Positions 8,291 through 18,902 are shown, counted from the first letter of the stretch. The stretch: DNA of 43,296 nucleotides from an uncultured Opitutaceae bacterium (GCA_903919205.1 CAIXHE010000125.1:1-43296); one strand, 5' to 3'. Numbers and translations are program-made. Notes: generated by a model not told the origin, from the sequence alone.

Positions 8291-9601
8291 GTGTCGTACC
8301 GTCGCCTGAATCTCGATACCTACTTCAGCGGCCCGGACTGCGCCCGAGCCGCGCCGCTCGCGCCCCGGGCGCCCGCGCCGCAGGTGCTCGGGCGCGGCCC
8401 GGCTCCGGGCGCACCCTACCCCCTCGCCCGGGCGGCCACAGCCTGCCTCGTCGTCCTCGGCCTCCTCTTCGCGCGCCGGCCCGAGGCGTTCCTGCACCCC
8501 CAGTTCTTCGCCGAGGATGGCCCGATCTTCTTCATGGGCGCCTACCAGCACCCGTGGGCCTCGATCGTCACCCCCTATGCAGGCTACCTGCACGTGGGCC
8601 TTCGGCTGGTCGCCACCGCCTGCTCGGTCCTGGACCCGCTGTGGGTTCCCACGGCCTACCTCGCGGCCTCCACCGCGGCGGTGGCGGCCCTGGTCACGGC
8701 CCTCTTCTCGCGCCGCCTGCGCCTGCCGTGCCCGTGGGCCTTCGCCCTCTGCCTGCCGCTCGTCCCGCACACGGGCGAGGTCTTCGACACCCTCACCAAC
8801 CTGCAGTGGCTGGGTGCGCTCGGGATCGTCCTGCTGCTGCTCGCCCCCGATCCCGACACGCGCGGCCTGTGCGCGCTCGACTTCGGGTTCGCAGCGGTGG
8901 CGAGCGTGACCGGGGTCTTCTCGATCGTGTTCGCGCCGCTCTTCCTCGTGCGGGCATGGAGGCGGCGCTCGCGGGCCTCCGCGGGCCTCCTCGCGGTCGT
9001 GCTGGTCGGGGGCGCCGTCCAGGCCTACCTGATCCTGCACACGCCGTGGCCGCAGGCGGGTCCGCCCGCATCCCCTGCGGCCATGCTCTCCACCTTCGGT
9101 CACCGCGCCTTCCTGGCTCTCTTCGTGCCCGCCCGGGCCTTCGACGGGCTGCCCCGCGCCCTCGGGCTCCCGGCCGCAGCGTCGGCCCTGGGGCTCCTCG
9201 GCCTCCTGGCGATGCCGGGCCGCGGCAGCCGCCTGCGGCGGCTGCTTGCCTCGCTGGCCATCCCGCTCCTCTCCGCCGCGGCCATCTACAAGGTGCGCGG
9301 CAGCCTTGAGATCCTCGGGCCCCTCCACAACGGCGACCGCTATTTCTTCGTGCCCAAGGTGTGCCTGCTCTGGATGCTCTGCTTCCACCTGCGGAGGGCG
9401 TCGCCCCTGCGCGGGACCTGCGCCCTCCTGCTCGCCGTGGCGCTCGCCGCGACGCTCGCCGGCTTCCGCTTCGAGCACTGGGAGAACCTCGACTGGCCCC
9501 GCTGGGCCCAGCGGATGCGGGCAGAGCCCGTCGTGGCGGTGCCCATCAACCCCGCGGGTTTCTCGTTCGTCTACGCGCGCCCGGACGGGGCCGGTCGCTG
9601 A
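8291..9601 (+). CDS. Polytopic membrane protein, possibly GT-C-like, function unknown
   Basis: A 436-residue protein with about nine to ten hydrophobic segments. After a first helix near 45-62 comes HPQFFAEDGPIFFMGAYQHP, then PYAGYLHVGLRLVA. An acidic pair in the first loop after helix 1 is typical of GT-C glycosyltransferases, which use lipid-linked sugars, and this is the only functional hint. The C-terminal loop has WENLDWPRWAQRM and ends outside the membrane core. GTG 8291 is the only start near the open-frame beginning that leaves space after DUF4337; no clear Shine-Dalgarno is present. Neighbours give no pathway context. Membrane protein is firm, the GT-C idea is weak. Confidence 0.65.
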   Translation: MSYRRLNLDTYFSGPDCARAAPLAPRAPAPQVLGRGPAPGAPYPLARAATACLVVLGLLFARRPEAFLHPQFFAEDGPIFFMGAYQHPWASIVTPYAGYLHVGLRLVATACSVLDPLWVPTAYLAASTAAVAALVTALFSRRLRLPCPWAFALCLPLVPHTGEVFDTLTNLQWLGALGIVLLLLAPDPDTRGLCALDFGFAAVASVTGVFSIVFAPLFLVRAWRRRSRASAGLLAVVLVGGAVQAYLILHTPWPQAGPPASPAAMLSTFGHRAFLALFVPARAFDGLPRALGLPAAASALGLLGLLAMPGRGSRLRRLLASLAIPLLSAAAIYKVRGSLEILGPLHNGDRYFFVPKVCLLWMLCFHLRRASPLRGTCALLLAVALAATLAGFRFEHWENLDWPRWAQRMRAEPVVAVPINPAGFSFVYARPDGAGR

Positions 9602-9656
9602 CGCCCCCCGCACACGAGCCTTGCGCGCGGCGCCCGGGGCCCCGAGGATGCGTCCC

Positions 9657-9881
9657 ATGCAGAAGCTCCTGTCTCTGGCGGCGATAGCCGCGGGAATCGC
9701 GCTCATCTACGTAGGCTACCAGCGAGAGCACTCGCTCGCCGGGGGCGCCGACGGCACCCTCTCCAGGATCGGGGAGAAGATCGACGGCGGGGTGCGCCCG
9801 CCAACCTACGTGAAGTATTACCTGGCCGGCGCCGCCTTCCTCGTGGCGGGAGCGGTGGGCACGGGGCTCGTCAGGAAATAG
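9657..9881 (+). CDS. Small two-helix membrane protein, DUF3185-like
   Basis: A 74-residue protein with a helix at about 3-18 (KLLSLAAIAAGIALIYVGY), a polar middle (HSLAGGADGTLSRIGEKIDGG) and a second helix at about 50-68, ending GLVRK. Size and layout resemble DUF3185, a family of small inner-membrane proteins of unknown function. ATG 9657 is preferred over ATG 9648 because GAGG at 9644-9647 is spaced correctly only for the former. It is convergent with uvrA, with 9 bases between the stops. Confidence 0.7.
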   Translation: MQKLLSLAAIAAGIALIYVGYQREHSLAGGADGTLSRIGEKIDGGVRPPTYVKYYLAGAAFLVAGAVGTGLVRK

Positions 9882-9890
9882 CGCCCCGCC

Positions 9891-12752
9891 CTAGCGGGTG
9901 CGCCAGCGCTTGAGGGCGGCCCCGGTGGCCGAGGCCTCGCACGCCTCGATCGCGGCCCGCGTGCCCGCGAACACGAGCTCGCCGCCGTCGCGCCCCCCGC
10001 CGGGCCCCAGGTCCACGACCCAGTCCGACAGGTTGATCACGTCCAGGTTGTGCTCGATCACGATCACGGTGTTGCCCGCGTCGCGCAGCTTGAAGAGCAG
10101 GTCCATCAGCTTCTGGATGTCCACCCAGTGCAGGCCCGTCGTCGGCTCGTCGAGGATGTAGAGCGTCGGGCCCTGCTGGCGCTTGCTGAGCTCGAGCGAG
10201 AGCTTGATGCGCTGCGCCTCGCCCCCCGAGAGCGTCACGGCCGACTGCCCGAGCGCCAGGTAGCCCAGGCCCACGGCGTCGAGCGTCTGGAGCTTGTCGA
10301 GGACCCTCGGGATGTTCCGGAAGAGCACCGTCGCCTCGCGCACGGTCATGTCCAGCACGTCGGCGATGGACTTGCCGTGGAAGAGGATCTCGAGCGTCTC
10401 CCGGTTGAAGCGCCGGCCCCCGCAGCTCGTGCAGGGTGCGTAGGCGTCGGCCATGAACTGCATGTCGAGCTTGATGACGCCGTCGCCCTGGCAGCGCTCG
10501 CAGCGCCCGCCCCGCACGTTGAACGAGAAGCGGCTCGCCTTGTAGCCGCGGACCTTGGCGAGCGGCACCTGGGCGAAGAGGTCGCGCAGCAGGTCCATGA
10601 GCCCGACGAAGGTGGCCGGGTTGGAGCGCGGGCTGCGCCCGATCGGCTCCTGGTCGACCTGCACCAGCTTGTCGAAGAAATCCAGGTTTTCGATGTGGCG
10701 GTGGCGCCCGGGGAGCAGCTTCGCTCCGTTCAGCTTGCGAGCGGCCGCGGCCGCAAGGATGTCGTTGACGAGCGTGCTCTTGCCCGAGCCAGAGACCCCG
10801 GTGACGCAGGTGAGCAGGCCGACGGGGAACCGCACGTCGATCCCGCGCAGGTTGTGCTCGCGCGCCTCGCGCACGGTGAGCCACGCCCCGTCCGGCGCCC
10901 TCGCCGCGGCGTCGCGGACGATCGAGAGCTTGCGCGAGAGGTAGGGGCCCGTCTGCGAGTGGCGCGCCGGCTGGGCCGCGCACGCCTCCGGCGTTCCCTG
11001 GAAGAGGAGCTGGCCGCCCTCCACGCCGGCCTCGGGCCCGAGCTCGATGATCTGGTCGGCCGCGCGCATGGTCTCCTCGTCGTGCTCGACCACCAGCACC
11101 GTGTTGCCCCGGTCCCGCAGCCCGCGCAGCTGCTCGAGCAGCCGGTCGTTGTCCTTCGGGTGCAGCCCGATGCTCGGCTCGTCGAGCACGTAGATGACCC
11201 CGATCAGGCCCATGCCGAGCTGGGTGGCGAGCCTCACCCGCTGGGCCTCGCCGCCGGACAGAGTCGCGTAGTCGCGGTCGAGGCTCAGGTAGCCGAGTCC
11301 CGTGTCGAGCAGGAAGCGCAGCCGCTGCTCGATGCCCACCAGCACCTCGCGAAGGGCTTCGCTCTCCCCGAGCGTGCGCACGAGCCCGCCCGCGAAGGCG
11401 TGCGCCGCACCGACGTCGAGCGCCATGAAGCCCGCGAAGCCGAGCGCGGAGCCCTCGGGGCCGACGCGGACGGCGGCGCTGCGGCGGTTCAGCTTGGAGC
11501 CGCCGCACGCGGGGCACGGGCCGGCCACCATGAACGTCGAGAGCCGCGCCTGGAAGCCCTCGCTGTCGGTATCGCGGAAGCTGCGCTCGACGTCGGGGAT
11601 GATGCCCTCGAAGGGCATCGCGCGGGCCTCGCGCATGCGGCGCAGCTTGAACGAGAAGAGCCGCTCGCCCGTGCCGTGGAGCAGCGCCAGGCGGGCCTCC
11701 TCGGGCAGGTCCTTCCAGGGGAGGTCGGCGTCGAAGGGAAGCTGCTCGGCGAGCTGCTTGAGGAGGGCGTTGTGCTTGATGATCAGGTTCTTGCCCCCGA
11801 TCCGCCAGGGCTTGATGGCCCCGCCGCGCACGGACTTGCCCGGGTCCGGGATCACGAGCTCGGGCACCGCCCGCAGGCGCCGGCCGAGGCCCCCGCAGTC
11901 CGGGCAGGCACCCTCCGGGTGGTTGGACGAGAAATGCCGGGGTGTCAGCCGATCAAAGATATCGCCGCAGACGTCGCACGCCAGGTGCTGGCTTAGGCCG
12001 AGCTCGCGCCAAGGGTCCGTGGGCCTCTTCTGGGAGAGGACGACGGCGCGGTCAGAGCCCTCGCGGAAGGCGAGCTCGAGCGAGTCGGCGATGCGGCTAC
12101 GGTGCTCGGCCGTCGCCACGAGGCGGTCGACCACGACATCGACCGCGATCTCGGCGGTTCCCGAGGGCACGAGGTTCGGCTCGTCCAGCTCGCGCACGAC
12201 GCCGTCCAGGCGCACGCGCTGGAAGCCGCGCTGCCTCAGGCGCGGAAGCTCGTCCCGGAGCACGCTCGGGCGCGCGCGCAGGACCGGCGCGAGGAGCATC
12301 ACGCGCTCGCCCGGGCACTCGAGGAGGATGCGCTGCACGTTGTCGTCGAGCGAGCGCCGCACGACGCGGCCCCCGTCCTTGGGGCAGCGCTGGTCGCCGG
12401 CCAGGGCCCAGAGGAGCCGCGAGTAGTCCGAGATCTCGGTCACGGTCGCGATCGTGGTGCGGGGCGAGACCCCTCCGGTGCGCTGCTCGATCGCGAGGAC
12501 CGGCGAGAGGCCGTGGATGAAGTCCACGTCCGGGCGCTTCAGCTGGTCCAGAACCTGGCGGGCCTGCGTCGAGAGGCTCTCCATGTACTTTCGGTAGCCC
12601 TCGGCGTAGATCGTGTCGAAGGCCAGGGAGGACTTTCCCGATCCGCTGGGCCCGGTGATCACGACCAATTTCCCCCGGGGTATGCGAATATCCAAGTTCT
12701 TTAGGTTGTGCTCGCGCGCTCCTTTTACGTGGATGTCTTTGGCCGCCTCCAT
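9891..12752 (-). CDS. uvrA: Excinuclease ABC subunit A
   Basis: A 953-residue DNA damage sensor of nucleotide excision repair; it loads UvrB at lesions. It has two ABC ATPase modules: Walker [10 protein letters not shown] near residue 34 and GVSGSGKST in the second half; signatures [14 protein letters not shown] and [14 protein letters not shown]; Walker [12 protein letters not shown] and [11 protein letters not shown]. Zinc modules are CDVC...CPDC around 265-290 and CERC...CTSC around 720-745. All parts are intact and the length is normal. ATG 12752 ([16 protein letters not shown]) fits family N-termini better than ATG 12782. With that start the gene begins head to head with the DUF3108 gene, the two start codons sharing two bases. 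Confidence 0.96.
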   Translation of the reverse strand: MEAAKDIHVKGAREHNLKNLDIRIPRGKLVVITGPSGSGKSSLAFDTIYAEGYRKYMESLSTQARQVLDQLKRPDVDFIHGLSPVLAIEQRTGGVSPRTTIATVTEISDYSRLLWALAGDQRCPKDGGRVVRRSLDDNVQRILLECPGERVMLLAPVLRARPSVLRDELPRLRQRGFQRVRLDGVVRELDEPNLVPSGTAEIAVDVVVDRLVATAEHRSRIADSLELAFREGSDRAVVLSQKRPTDPWRELGLSQHLACDVCGDIFDRLTPRHFSSNHPEGACPDCGGLGRRLRAVPELVIPDPGKSVRGGAIKPWRIGGKNLIIKHNALLKQLAEQLPFDADLPWKDLPEEARLALLHGTGERLFSFKLRRMREARAMPFEGIIPDVERSFRDTDSEGFQARLSTFMVAGPCPACGGSKLNRRSAAVRVGPEGSALGFAGFMALDVGAAHAFAGGLVRTLGESEALREVLVGIEQRLRFLLDTGLGYLSLDRDYATLSGGEAQRVRLATQLGMGLIGVIYVLDEPSIGLHPKDNDRLLEQLRGLRDRGNTVLVVEHDEETMRAADQIIELGPEAGVEGGQLLFQGTPEACAAQPARHSQTGPYLSRKLSIVRDAAARAPDGAWLTVREAREHNLRGIDVRFPVGLLTCVTGVSGSGKSTLVNDILAAAAARKLNGAKLLPGRHRHIENLDFFDKLVQVDQEPIGRSPRSNPATFVGLMDLLRDLFAQVPLAKVRGYKASRFSFNVRGGRCERCQGDGVIKLDMQFMADAYAPCTSCGGRRFNRETLEILFHGKSIADVLDMTVREATVLFRNIPRVLDKLQTLDAVGLGYLALGQSAVTLSGGEAQRIKLSLELSKRQQGPTLYILDEPTTGLHWVDIQKLMDLLFKLRDAGNTVIVIEHNLDVINLSDWVVDLGPGGGRDGGELVFAGTRAAIEACEASATGAALKRWRTR

Positions 12753-13572
12753 GATTGCAAACCCCAAACGTATCCAAAACACCCCGCGCGCAAACCGAAT
12801 CCGGCGAATTCTGGGGCTGGCGGCCCTCGCGGCCTCGGTCGCCCTCGCGCGCGGCGCGGACTCGGAAACGGCCCGCCTCGGCCTCGGGAACGGCGAGAGC
12901 CTGACCTACAGCGTGCGGTGGGGCTTCCTTCCGTCGGTGGGTCGCATTCGCATCAGCGCCGAGGAGATCGGAACGGGACGGGACGCGGTGCTCCGGATCA
13001 CGACCACCACGTCCACGTGGGGGCTCGCGCGGGGGCTCTTCCCCTTCGACGGCCGCGGCGAGTCGGTCTACGAGGCGAAGACCGGGCTCCTGCTCTCGAC
13101 CAGCGAGTGGAGCACCTACCGCAACAAGGTGGTCAAGAACTCGATCCTCTTCAACTACGGCAAGATGGAGGCCGTCTACACCGACGACATCCATCCCGAG
13201 AAGAGCCGGACGATCCCGATGCCCTCGGGCAACCCGTCGGACCTGATCCTGGCCCTCATATCGACCCGCACCTGGAAGCTCGCGCCGGGCCAGGCGCGCG
13301 ACGCCCTCGTCATCTTCGAGGACCAGTTCTACCCGCTGACGGTCCGCTCCGACGAAACCGACATCGTGATGAGCCCGCTCGGGCTCTTCAGCACGAATGT
13401 GCTCGTCCCCCGGATGGAAAAGAGCCCCCCGAAAGGGATGTTCAAGCGCGGATCCACCGTGAAGGTGTGGATCGAGACCAACGACGCGCGGCGCCTTCCG
13501 GTGCGTTTCGAGGTGGGATTCCGCTTCGGAACGGGCACGGCCACGCTGATCGAGTACCAAGCCCCAAAATAG
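12751..13572 (+). CDS. DUF3108-family exported protein
   Basis: A 273-residue protein with a basic N-terminus and a hydrophobic signal ([21 protein letters not shown]), predicted to be exported to the periplasm. The mature part has the DUF3108 pattern: [46 protein letters not shown], and a late [24 protein letters not shown]. The fold is expected to be a beta-rich barrel-like shell; function is unknown. ATG 12751 is the only ATG/GTG/TTG before the signal peptide that is not deep in uvrA. It has no visible Shine-Dalgarno, and any promoter must lie inside uvrA. rplU follows after 46 bases. Confidence 0.82.
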   Translation: MIANPKRIQNTPRANRIRRILGLAALAASVALARGADSETARLGLGNGESLTYSVRWGFLPSVGRIRISAEEIGTGRDAVLRITTTTSTWGLARGLFPFDGRGESVYEAKTGLLLSTSEWSTYRNKVVKNSILFNYGKMEAVYTDDIHPEKSRTIPMPSGNPSDLILALISTRTWKLAPGQARDALVIFEDQFYPLTVRSDETDIVMSPLGLFSTNVLVPRMEKSPPKGMFKRGSTVKVWIETNDARRLPVRFEVGFRFGTGTATLIEYQAPK

Positions 13573-13579
13573 CCTTGCT

Positions 13580-13605
13580 TTGACGCTCCGGAAACTGCTT
13601 ATTCA
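13580..13605 (+). promoter_or_regulatory. Candidate rplU-rpmA promoter
   Basis: A TTGACG at 13580-13585 is followed by TATTCA at 13600-13605, but the 14-base spacer is short; TTGCTT at 13575-13580 with TTATTC at 13599-13604 (18 bases) is an alternative. The position 14-40 bases before rplU is right. Weak evidence. Confidence 0.3.
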
Positions 13606-13618
13606 GCGGTTTTATTTC

Positions 13619-13933
13619 ATGAAAGCCACTATCAAGACCCAGGGACAGCAGTTCACCATTACCGAGGGCGACGTCCTCATCGTGAACCGCTTTCCGAACA
13701 CCGAAGCCGGCGCCATCGTCGAGATCAAGGACGTGCTGACGGCCGGCGAGGGCGCGGATTTCAAGGTCGGCAAGCCCACCCTCGCGGGGGCTTCCGTCTC
13801 GGCCAAGATCCTGGAGAACAAGCGCGGAGCTAAGGTGATCGTGTTCAAGAAGAAAAAGCGCAAGGGCTACGAGCGCAAGCAGGGCCACCGCCAGGAGCTT
13901 TCCGTCATCAAGATTCAGTCCATCACCGTCTAA
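13619..13933 (+). CDS. rplU: 50S ribosomal protein L21
   Basis: A 104-residue ribosomal protein of the large subunit that binds 23S rRNA near L20. Family hallmarks are [18 protein letters not shown] at the start, [24 protein letters not shown] in the middle, and the basic [17 protein letters not shown] near the end. ATG 13619 gives the usual N-terminus; an upstream in-frame ATG at 13580 is rejected since it adds an unconserved 13-residue leader. It is followed after 13 bases by rpmA, the standard L21-L27 operon. Confidence 0.97.
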   Translation: MKATIKTQGQQFTITEGDVLIVNRFPNTEAGAIVEIKDVLTAGEGADFKVGKPTLAGASVSAKILENKRGAKVIVFKKKKRKGYERKQGHRQELSVIKIQSITV

Positions 13934-13946
13934 GGAGAACCACGTC

Positions 13947-14195
13947 ATGGCGCACAAGAAGGGTCAGGGAACATCCACCAACGGCCGCGAGAGCCACTCC
14001 AAGCGTCTTGGCATCAAGATGTTCGGCGGCGAGAAGATCCTTGCCGGAGGCATCATCGTCCGCCAGCGCGGCTCCAAGCACCACCCCGGCAAGAATGTCG
14101 GCGTTGGTCGCGACTGGACGCTCTTCGCGCTCAAGGACGGCACCGTCAAGTTCGACAAGGTGCACCGCAAGGTCTCGGTCGTCACGGCTCCCTGA
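13947..14195 (+). CDS. rpmA: 50S ribosomal protein L27
   Basis: An 82-residue large-subunit protein whose N-terminal tail reaches the peptidyl-transferase centre. The sequence begins [20 protein letters not shown] without the cleaved leader found in Firmicutes, and contains [22 protein letters not shown] strong Shine-Dalgarno AAGGAG sits at 13933-13938, one of the few clear ones in the window. Co-transcribed with rplU. Confidence 0.98.
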   Translation: MAHKKGQGTSTNGRESHSKRLGIKMFGGEKILAGGIIVRQRGSKHHPGKNVGVGRDWTLFALKDGTVKFDKVHRKVSVVTAP

Positions 14196-14214
14196 ACGGG
14201 CTGAACGGACTCGG

Positions 14215-14520
14215 ATGTCCGAGCGCCGGGAGGACCTGATTCGAGAGCGCCGGCTCCTGACCGAGCGCCTGGCGGACATCGACCGCGAATTGGAGGGGCT
14301 GCGTTCCGCGCCCCTGCCGCCTCCCACCCTGCCCGCGACCTCCCGCGCCGACCCGCGGGCCGAGGAGGAGGCCCTGCTGGCCCAGTACCAGCCTGAGCCC
14401 GGCAAGATCCAGACCCGCACCCAGCTCGGGTGCGCGCTCTACGTGCTCCTGGCCCTCGCGCTGCTGGCCTTGGGAGCCGGCGCCCTCTACCTGCACACAC
14501 GGGCCGCGCAGGGCCGCTAG
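14215..14520 (+). CDS. Small coiled-coil protein with C-terminal membrane anchor
   Basis: A 101-residue protein I do not recognise. Residues 1-30 are a charged heptad-like helix ([22 protein letters not shown] cut by short turns), 31-50 are Pro-rich, and 71-93 form a single membrane helix ([20 protein letters not shown]) with a short basic tail. This suggests a tail-anchored inner-membrane protein. It starts 19 bases after rpmA, so it may be read from the ribosomal operon. It ends 17 bases before the convergent TIR gene. Confidence 0.6.
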   Translation: MSERREDLIRERRLLTERLADIDRELEGLRSAPLPPPTLPATSRADPRAEEEALLAQYQPEPGKIQTRTQLGCALYVLLALALLALGAGALYLHTRAAQGR

Positions 14521-14537
14521 ACGCGGCCGTCCTCGTC

Positions 14538-16850
14538 CTAGAAGACCGGCTGCTGGTTGGCCGGGTCGGCGAGCATCGCCTGGAACCGGGGGTCGTCACG
14601 GAGCGGGCGGAACATCACGGCCGATTCATACGCGCCGATTCCAAAGGGGGTCCGCAGGAGGCGCTTGATCTCGCAGAGGGCCCGATCCTTTTCTCCGCAC
14701 CACGCCAGGGTCTCCGCGGCCATGTTGGACATAAAGGGTCCGAGCAGATGATCCTTGGATTCCGGAAGCAGTTCACGGCTCTTGGCCGCCGAGCGCAGGG
14801 CCTCCTCCCTTTCGCCGAGGAGCGCCTGGACCAAGCCGAGGTAAGCCCACACCTGGGCATTTTCGGGCTGGCGTTCAAGTTCCGCCTTCAGCTGCGAAGC
14901 GCTTTCCTGCGCAACGGAGCGCGCCGAGTCCATATCGCCGGCGTTGGCGTAGCCATCGGCCAACTGGGCATCCTGCTCCCATTTGGGGTTGTCGCTGTCG
15001 CCCTCAAAGTAGCGCTGAAGCTTTCTGAGGCGTATGAACTCCGTCCAGCGACCGCAGGTCCTCGCCAGGTCCGACTGGAGGTAGATAAACAGAGCCTGTT
15101 CGGCTTCGGGCACCTTCCTGCTTGCGAAGGCGTCGATGGCTGCCGTGCTGCCGTCCGCGGAGAACGCCACCTCGGCATAGCGCCACCCAAACTGGAGCAC
15201 GTCGGGATAATCCTCCACGAGCTTCTTGTAGATGAGGCGCGCCTCACGAGCGCGTCCGCCGGCCCAGAGCACCTCGCCGAGGGCGTACCGGAACCCATCG
15301 TCCTTAGGTTCGAGCTTGAGGGCTGCTTGAAAGTCCGCCTGAGCCTCGGTCAACCGCCCCTGTCGGCGGTGAATCAATCCCAGCGAGCGGTACATGAGCG
15401 GATCGTTCGGGCGCAGCTCGGCAAGCCTGAGGTACTCCTTGATGGCACGCTCGTAGTCCCGGAAGCCGTAGTAGTAATAGTCGCCGCGCGTTTCGATGAC
15501 GACCGGATCGTCGGGAGCCAGGCGCAAGGCCGTGTCGCTCGCCCGTGTCGCCTCGTCGAGCGTCGCCTGGCTCATGTCGAAGGCGAAGTGATTGAACGCC
15601 AGGCGCGAGCCCAGCTCGCCCCAGGCTTCCGCGAAGGTGGGATCCAAGCGCACCGCCTCGCGCAGCAGCGCGATCGAAGGAGCAAGCATTCCGATGCCAT
15701 CGCGCGGGCTGGAGCGGGCCTTGATATAATTGTCATACGCGGCTGTGTTCTCGGTGGGTCGCCGGGCGATCAGGGCCTTGGCGTCCGGCGAGAGCACCGT
15801 CTTCATCGCATCTGCGATCGCCTGTGCGAGCTCGCCCTGGATCGCGAAGATGTCGGTCAGGTCGCGGTCGTAGGCCTTGGCCCAGACATGCTCGTCGGTG
15901 CGGGCGTCGATCAACTGGCCGGTCACCCGGACCTTGTTGCCCTCGCGCCGCACGCTGCCCTCGAGCACGTAGGCGACCCCGAGTTCCTTGCCGATCTCCT
16001 TGATGGATTTGGTGGTGCCGCGGTACTGCATCACGGACGTGCGCGAGACGACATGCAGGTCCTTCACAAAGGACAGGTTCGTCAGCACGTCCTCGTGGAC
16101 GCCGTCTGCGAAGAACGCGTTCTGCTTGTCCTCGCTCATGTTCTCGAACGGGAGCACGGCGATGGACTTGGGCTCGACAGCGGCGACGGGGGCGGGCGCC
16201 GAGGCGCGCGCGACCGGCACGCTCTCGGCGGGGCGGCGCAGCAGGAGAGCGGCTACGACGGCGGCCACGGAGGCAGCCAGCAGGGAGCCGATGAGCCAAG
16301 CGGACCCGCGCTTTCCGCTGGGGACGGGGCCCGTGTGCCGCTCGGCGGCCGGGGCGCCCGCCTTCGCGGGGGTCTCGATCATGCGACGGACCTGCTCGAC
16401 GAATTGGGGCGTCGGGAGCGCCCCGGGCAGCCGCACCCACTGCACCCGCAGGAACTCCGCGGGAACGATGGCCGAGCCCTCGCTCGTTGCGTCCACCGCA
16501 ATGGGAAGAACGAACGGCACGCCCTCGGCCATCAGGTGCGTGCGCTCGACCGCGAGCTTCCATTCGAGCCGGAAATACCCCTCGCCGCGCGCCTGCGTGT
16601 TGGACGAGATGACGGGCAGGAAGAGAGCGCAGTCCTTGATCTGCCGGCGGATCTTCTGGTCCCATGCGTCGCCGCCGCGCAGTTCGCTCTGGTCAAACCA
16701 GACCTCGACCCCGTGGCTGCGGAGGGCGTCAGCCACCCGAGAGGCGGCTGCTGTGTCCTCCCGGGCGTAGCTCAGGAACACCGCGCGGGGGACGGACAGG
16801 TCGGGTGTGGTGGGTGAAGGCCCGGACATCGGCGGCCCAACGTATCGCAT
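14538..16850 (-). CDS. TIR-domain protein with membrane helix, TolB-like N-terminal domain and TPR repeats
   Basis: A 770-residue multi-domain protein. Residues 22-150 form a bacterial TIR domain: [33 protein letters not shown], and FRLEWKLA with Glu96 where catalytic TIRs keep their NADase glutamate. A single membrane helix lies at about 184-205. Residues 228-350 match the TolB/FlgO-like domain often fused to adenylate cyclases or TPR proteins ([42 protein letters not shown]). From about 365 to 760 there are TPR repeats (for example [20 protein letters not shown]). TIR would be cytosolic and the rest periplasmic. ATG 16829 (MSGP) is an alternative start. Signalling, scaffolding or defence are all possible; no partner gene is adjacent. 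Confidence 0.82.
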   Translation of the reverse strand: MRYVGPPMSGPSPTTPDLSVPRAVFLSYAREDTAAASRVADALRSHGVEVWFDQSELRGGDAWDQKIRRQIKDCALFLPVISSNTQARGEGYFRLEWKLAVERTHLMAEGVPFVLPIAVDATSEGSAIVPAEFLRVQWVRLPGALPTPQFVEQVRRMIETPAKAGAPAAERHTGPVPSGKRGSAWLIGSLLAASVAAVVAALLLRRPAESVPVARASAPAPVAAVEPKSIAVLPFENMSEDKQNAFFADGVHEDVLTNLSFVKDLHVVSRTSVMQYRGTTKSIKEIGKELGVAYVLEGSVRREGNKVRVTGQLIDARTDEHVWAKAYDRDLTDIFAIQGELAQAIADAMKTVLSPDAKALIARRPTENTAAYDNYIKARSSPRDGIGMLAPSIALLREAVRLDPTFAEAWGELGSRLAFNHFAFDMSQATLDEATRASDTALRLAPDDPVVIETRGDYYYYGFRDYERAIKEYLRLAELRPNDPLMYRSLGLIHRRQGRLTEAQADFQAALKLEPKDDGFRYALGEVLWAGGRAREARLIYKKLVEDYPDVLQFGWRYAEVAFSADGSTAAIDAFASRKVPEAEQALFIYLQSDLARTCGRWTEFIRLRKLQRYFEGDSDNPKWEQDAQLADGYANAGDMDSARSVAQESASQLKAELERQPENAQVWAYLGLVQALLGEREEALRSAAKSRELLPESKDHLLGPFMSNMAAETLAWCGEKDRALCEIKRLLRTPFGIGAYESAVMFRPLRDDPRFQAMLADPANQQPVF

Positions 16851-16904
16851 AAACGACTCTATTCCAGCAAAGAAACCCCATCCAGCGTCGGACGCGGCCC
16901 GACC

Positions 16905-17984
16905 TCAGGTTGCCGCCGGGTAGCTTCCGAGCCACTTGACCATCGGGCAGAACTTCGAGAGCTCGCCGAGCGCGGCCTTCATCGAGGCGTCCTCGTAGTG
17001 ACCGGTCACGTCGATGAAGAAGTAGTAGTCCCACGGCCGCTTCTTGCTCGGCCTCGACTCGATCTTCGAGAGGTTGATCCCGCGCTCGCCGAAGGGCATC
17101 AGCATCTTCAAGAGCGAGCCCGAGTGCGAGGAGGCCTCGTCGCCGAGCGAAATCAGGAAGCTGGTCATGTCCTTGCCCTCGCCGACCGGGCCGGCGGGCT
17201 TGCGGCCGAGCACGAAGAAGCGGGTCGTGTTGTCGGCCTTGTCCTGTATGTGGCGCACCAAGACCGGCACCCCGTGGTGGGCGGCGGCCGTCTCGCTCGC
17301 GACCGCCGCGGCCCTGGGGTCCTCCTTGGCGATCAGCACGGCCCGGGTGGTGCTCGGGGCCTCGACCAATTGGGCGTGAGGCAGGTGGCGCTGGAGCCAG
17401 TGGCGGCACTGGGCGAGCGCCTGGTCCTTCGAGTACACGCGCTCGATCTTCTCCAAGGGAGACTGGCTGATCAGGGCATGGGCGATCTCCAGGTAGATCT
17501 GCCCCACGATCTTCAGGTCGCTCTCGACGAAGCTGTCCAAGGCCTCGCGCACGCTGCCCTCGGTCGAGTTCTCGATAGGGATCACGGCGTTGTCGGCCTC
17601 GCCCTTCTCGACGGCGGTGAAGATGTCCTCGATCGTGCCCATCGCGTGGTAGTCGACGCTGGCGCCGAATTTCTTCATCGCCGCCGAGTGCGTGTTGCTC
17701 GCCTCGGGCCCCAGGTACGCCACGAGCAGCGGCTTCTCGAGCGCGATCGCGGCCGACATGATCTCGCGGTAGATCGCCCGCAGGGCCTCGTTCTTGATCG
17801 GCCCGGCATTCTGGGCGCAGACCTTGCGCATCACGGCGTCCTCGCGCTCGGGCACGAAGATCTCCTCGCCGGTCTGCCGCTTGATCTTGCCGATCTCGGC
17901 GGCCAGGGCCAGGCGACGGTTGACGAGCGACACGAGCTCGCTGTCCAGGCCGTCGATCTGCGAGCGGAGGGGGCCGAGATCCAT
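16905..17984 (-). CDS. pheA: Bifunctional chorismate mutase / prephenate dehydratase (P-protein)
   Basis: A 359-residue enzyme for phenylalanine synthesis. Residues 1-85 are an AroQ-type chorismate mutase (LRSQIDGLDSELVSLVNRRLALAAEIGKIK is split by turns). Residues 88-275 are the prephenate dehydratase (VAYLGPEASNTHSAA, VIPIENSTEGSV, and the catalytic-site DNTTRFFVLG). Residues 285-355 are the ACT regulatory domain with the ESRP motif in NLSKIESRPSKK. The GAL-type Phe-binding motif appears as HSGSLLKML. Feedback inhibition by Phe is expected from the family. Its ATG shares one base with the scpB stop, so the two are translationally coupled. Confidence 0.95.
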   Translation of the reverse strand: MDLGPLRSQIDGLDSELVSLVNRRLALAAEIGKIKRQTGEEIFVPEREDAVMRKVCAQNAGPIKNEALRAIYREIMSAAIALEKPLLVAYLGPEASNTHSAAMKKFGASVDYHAMGTIEDIFTAVEKGEADNAVIPIENSTEGSVREALDSFVESDLKIVGQIYLEIAHALISQSPLEKIERVYSKDQALAQCRHWLQRHLPHAQLVEAPSTTRAVLIAKEDPRAAAVASETAAAHHGVPVLVRHIQDKADNTTRFFVLGRKPAGPVGEGKDMTSFLISLGDEASSHSGSLLKMLMPFGERGINLSKIESRPSKKRPWDYYFFIDVTGHYEDASMKAALGELSKFCPMVKWLGSYPAAT

Positions 17985-18799
17985 CAGGGTGAGGCGGGCT
18001 CGGACTCGGGCTCCGGGACGCTCTCGGCGGCGGCCGGCGCGGGGGGAGCCTCCGGTGCCGCCTCGCCGAGCGGCAGCTCGGTCTCGTCCAGGCCCATGTC
18101 GGCGTCGTTCGGCGTGTGTCCCGCGTTGCCCGCCTTCAGCCAGTCGTCGATCTGGCGCGAGGAGAGCACGTCCGAGGCCGGGAGCTCGTCCAGGGACTTC
18201 ACCCCAACGAACTCGAGGAAATGGTCGGTCGTGCCGTACTGGATCGGCCGACCGGGAAGGTCCGCGCGGCCGACGACCGTGATCAGGTCCCGCTCGAGCA
18301 GCTTGGCGATGCCCGCGTCGGCGGAGACGCCGCGCACCGACTCGATCTCGGCACGGGTCACGGGCTGGCGGTAGGCGACGACCGCCAGGGTCTCGACTGA
18401 GGACTGGCTCAATTTCACCGGGGGCGGCTCCTCGCGAAGGACCCGGATCCAGCGCGCGAAGCGCGGCTGGGTGGCGAGGCGGTAGCCGCTTGCGCCGTCG
18501 ACCAGCACCAGGCCGTCGTCGGCCGCCTCAAGCTCCTGAGCCACCTCCGCCATGGCCTCCCGGATCTGGGTGGCCGTGACGAGCGAGGGCACCTCGTCAT
18601 AGAGGTCGGGCGAGTCCGCGGGCTCAGCCGGGACCTCGGCTGCATCGGCCGCGGGCGCCGCCGCGGCCCCCGCTGCCGCCGGGGCCGGATCCCCCTGGCG
18701 GTGGTAGCGCTCGAACACCGCTTGGATGTCCTTGATAGCGAGCGGCTGGCTCGTGGAGTAAAGCAGTGCCTTGAGCACCTTTTTCAGGTTGAACGCCAT
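17984..18799 (-). CDS. scpB: Segregation and condensation protein B
   Basis: A 271-residue kleisin-associated SMC partner built of two winged helices, recognisable from VKLSQSSVETLAVVAYRQPVTRAEIESVRG and LPGRPIQYGTTDHFLEFVGV. It helps SMC-ScpA organise and segregate the chromosome. It is longer than usual (about 190) because of an Ala/Pro linker near residues 37-65 inside the N-terminal domain, and an acidic Ala/Pro/Glu tail after about 220. ATG 18799 gives MAFNLKKVLKALLYSTSQPL, the expected start; the frame further upstream is antisense to ilvD. scpA is not adjacent. Divergent from ilvD across 103 bases. Confidence 0.92.
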   Translation of the reverse strand: MAFNLKKVLKALLYSTSQPLAIKDIQAVFERYHRQGDPAPAAAGAAAAPAADAAEVPAEPADSPDLYDEVPSLVTATQIREAMAEVAQELEAADDGLVLVDGASGYRLATQPRFARWIRVLREEPPPVKLSQSSVETLAVVAYRQPVTRAEIESVRGVSADAGIAKLLERDLITVVGRADLPGRPIQYGTTDHFLEFVGVKSLDELPASDVLSSRQIDDWLKAGNAGHTPNDADMGLDETELPLGEAAPEAPPAPAAAESVPEPESEPASP

Positions 18800-18902
18800 G
18801 CGGAAGATCGGCCACGAGTGAATGGGCGCCCCCTCGGGCCACGCAACCACGAAAACACCTCTTGCCCGGGCACGGGGGCTATGGTGAGCTAGGGGTTCGT
18901 TC

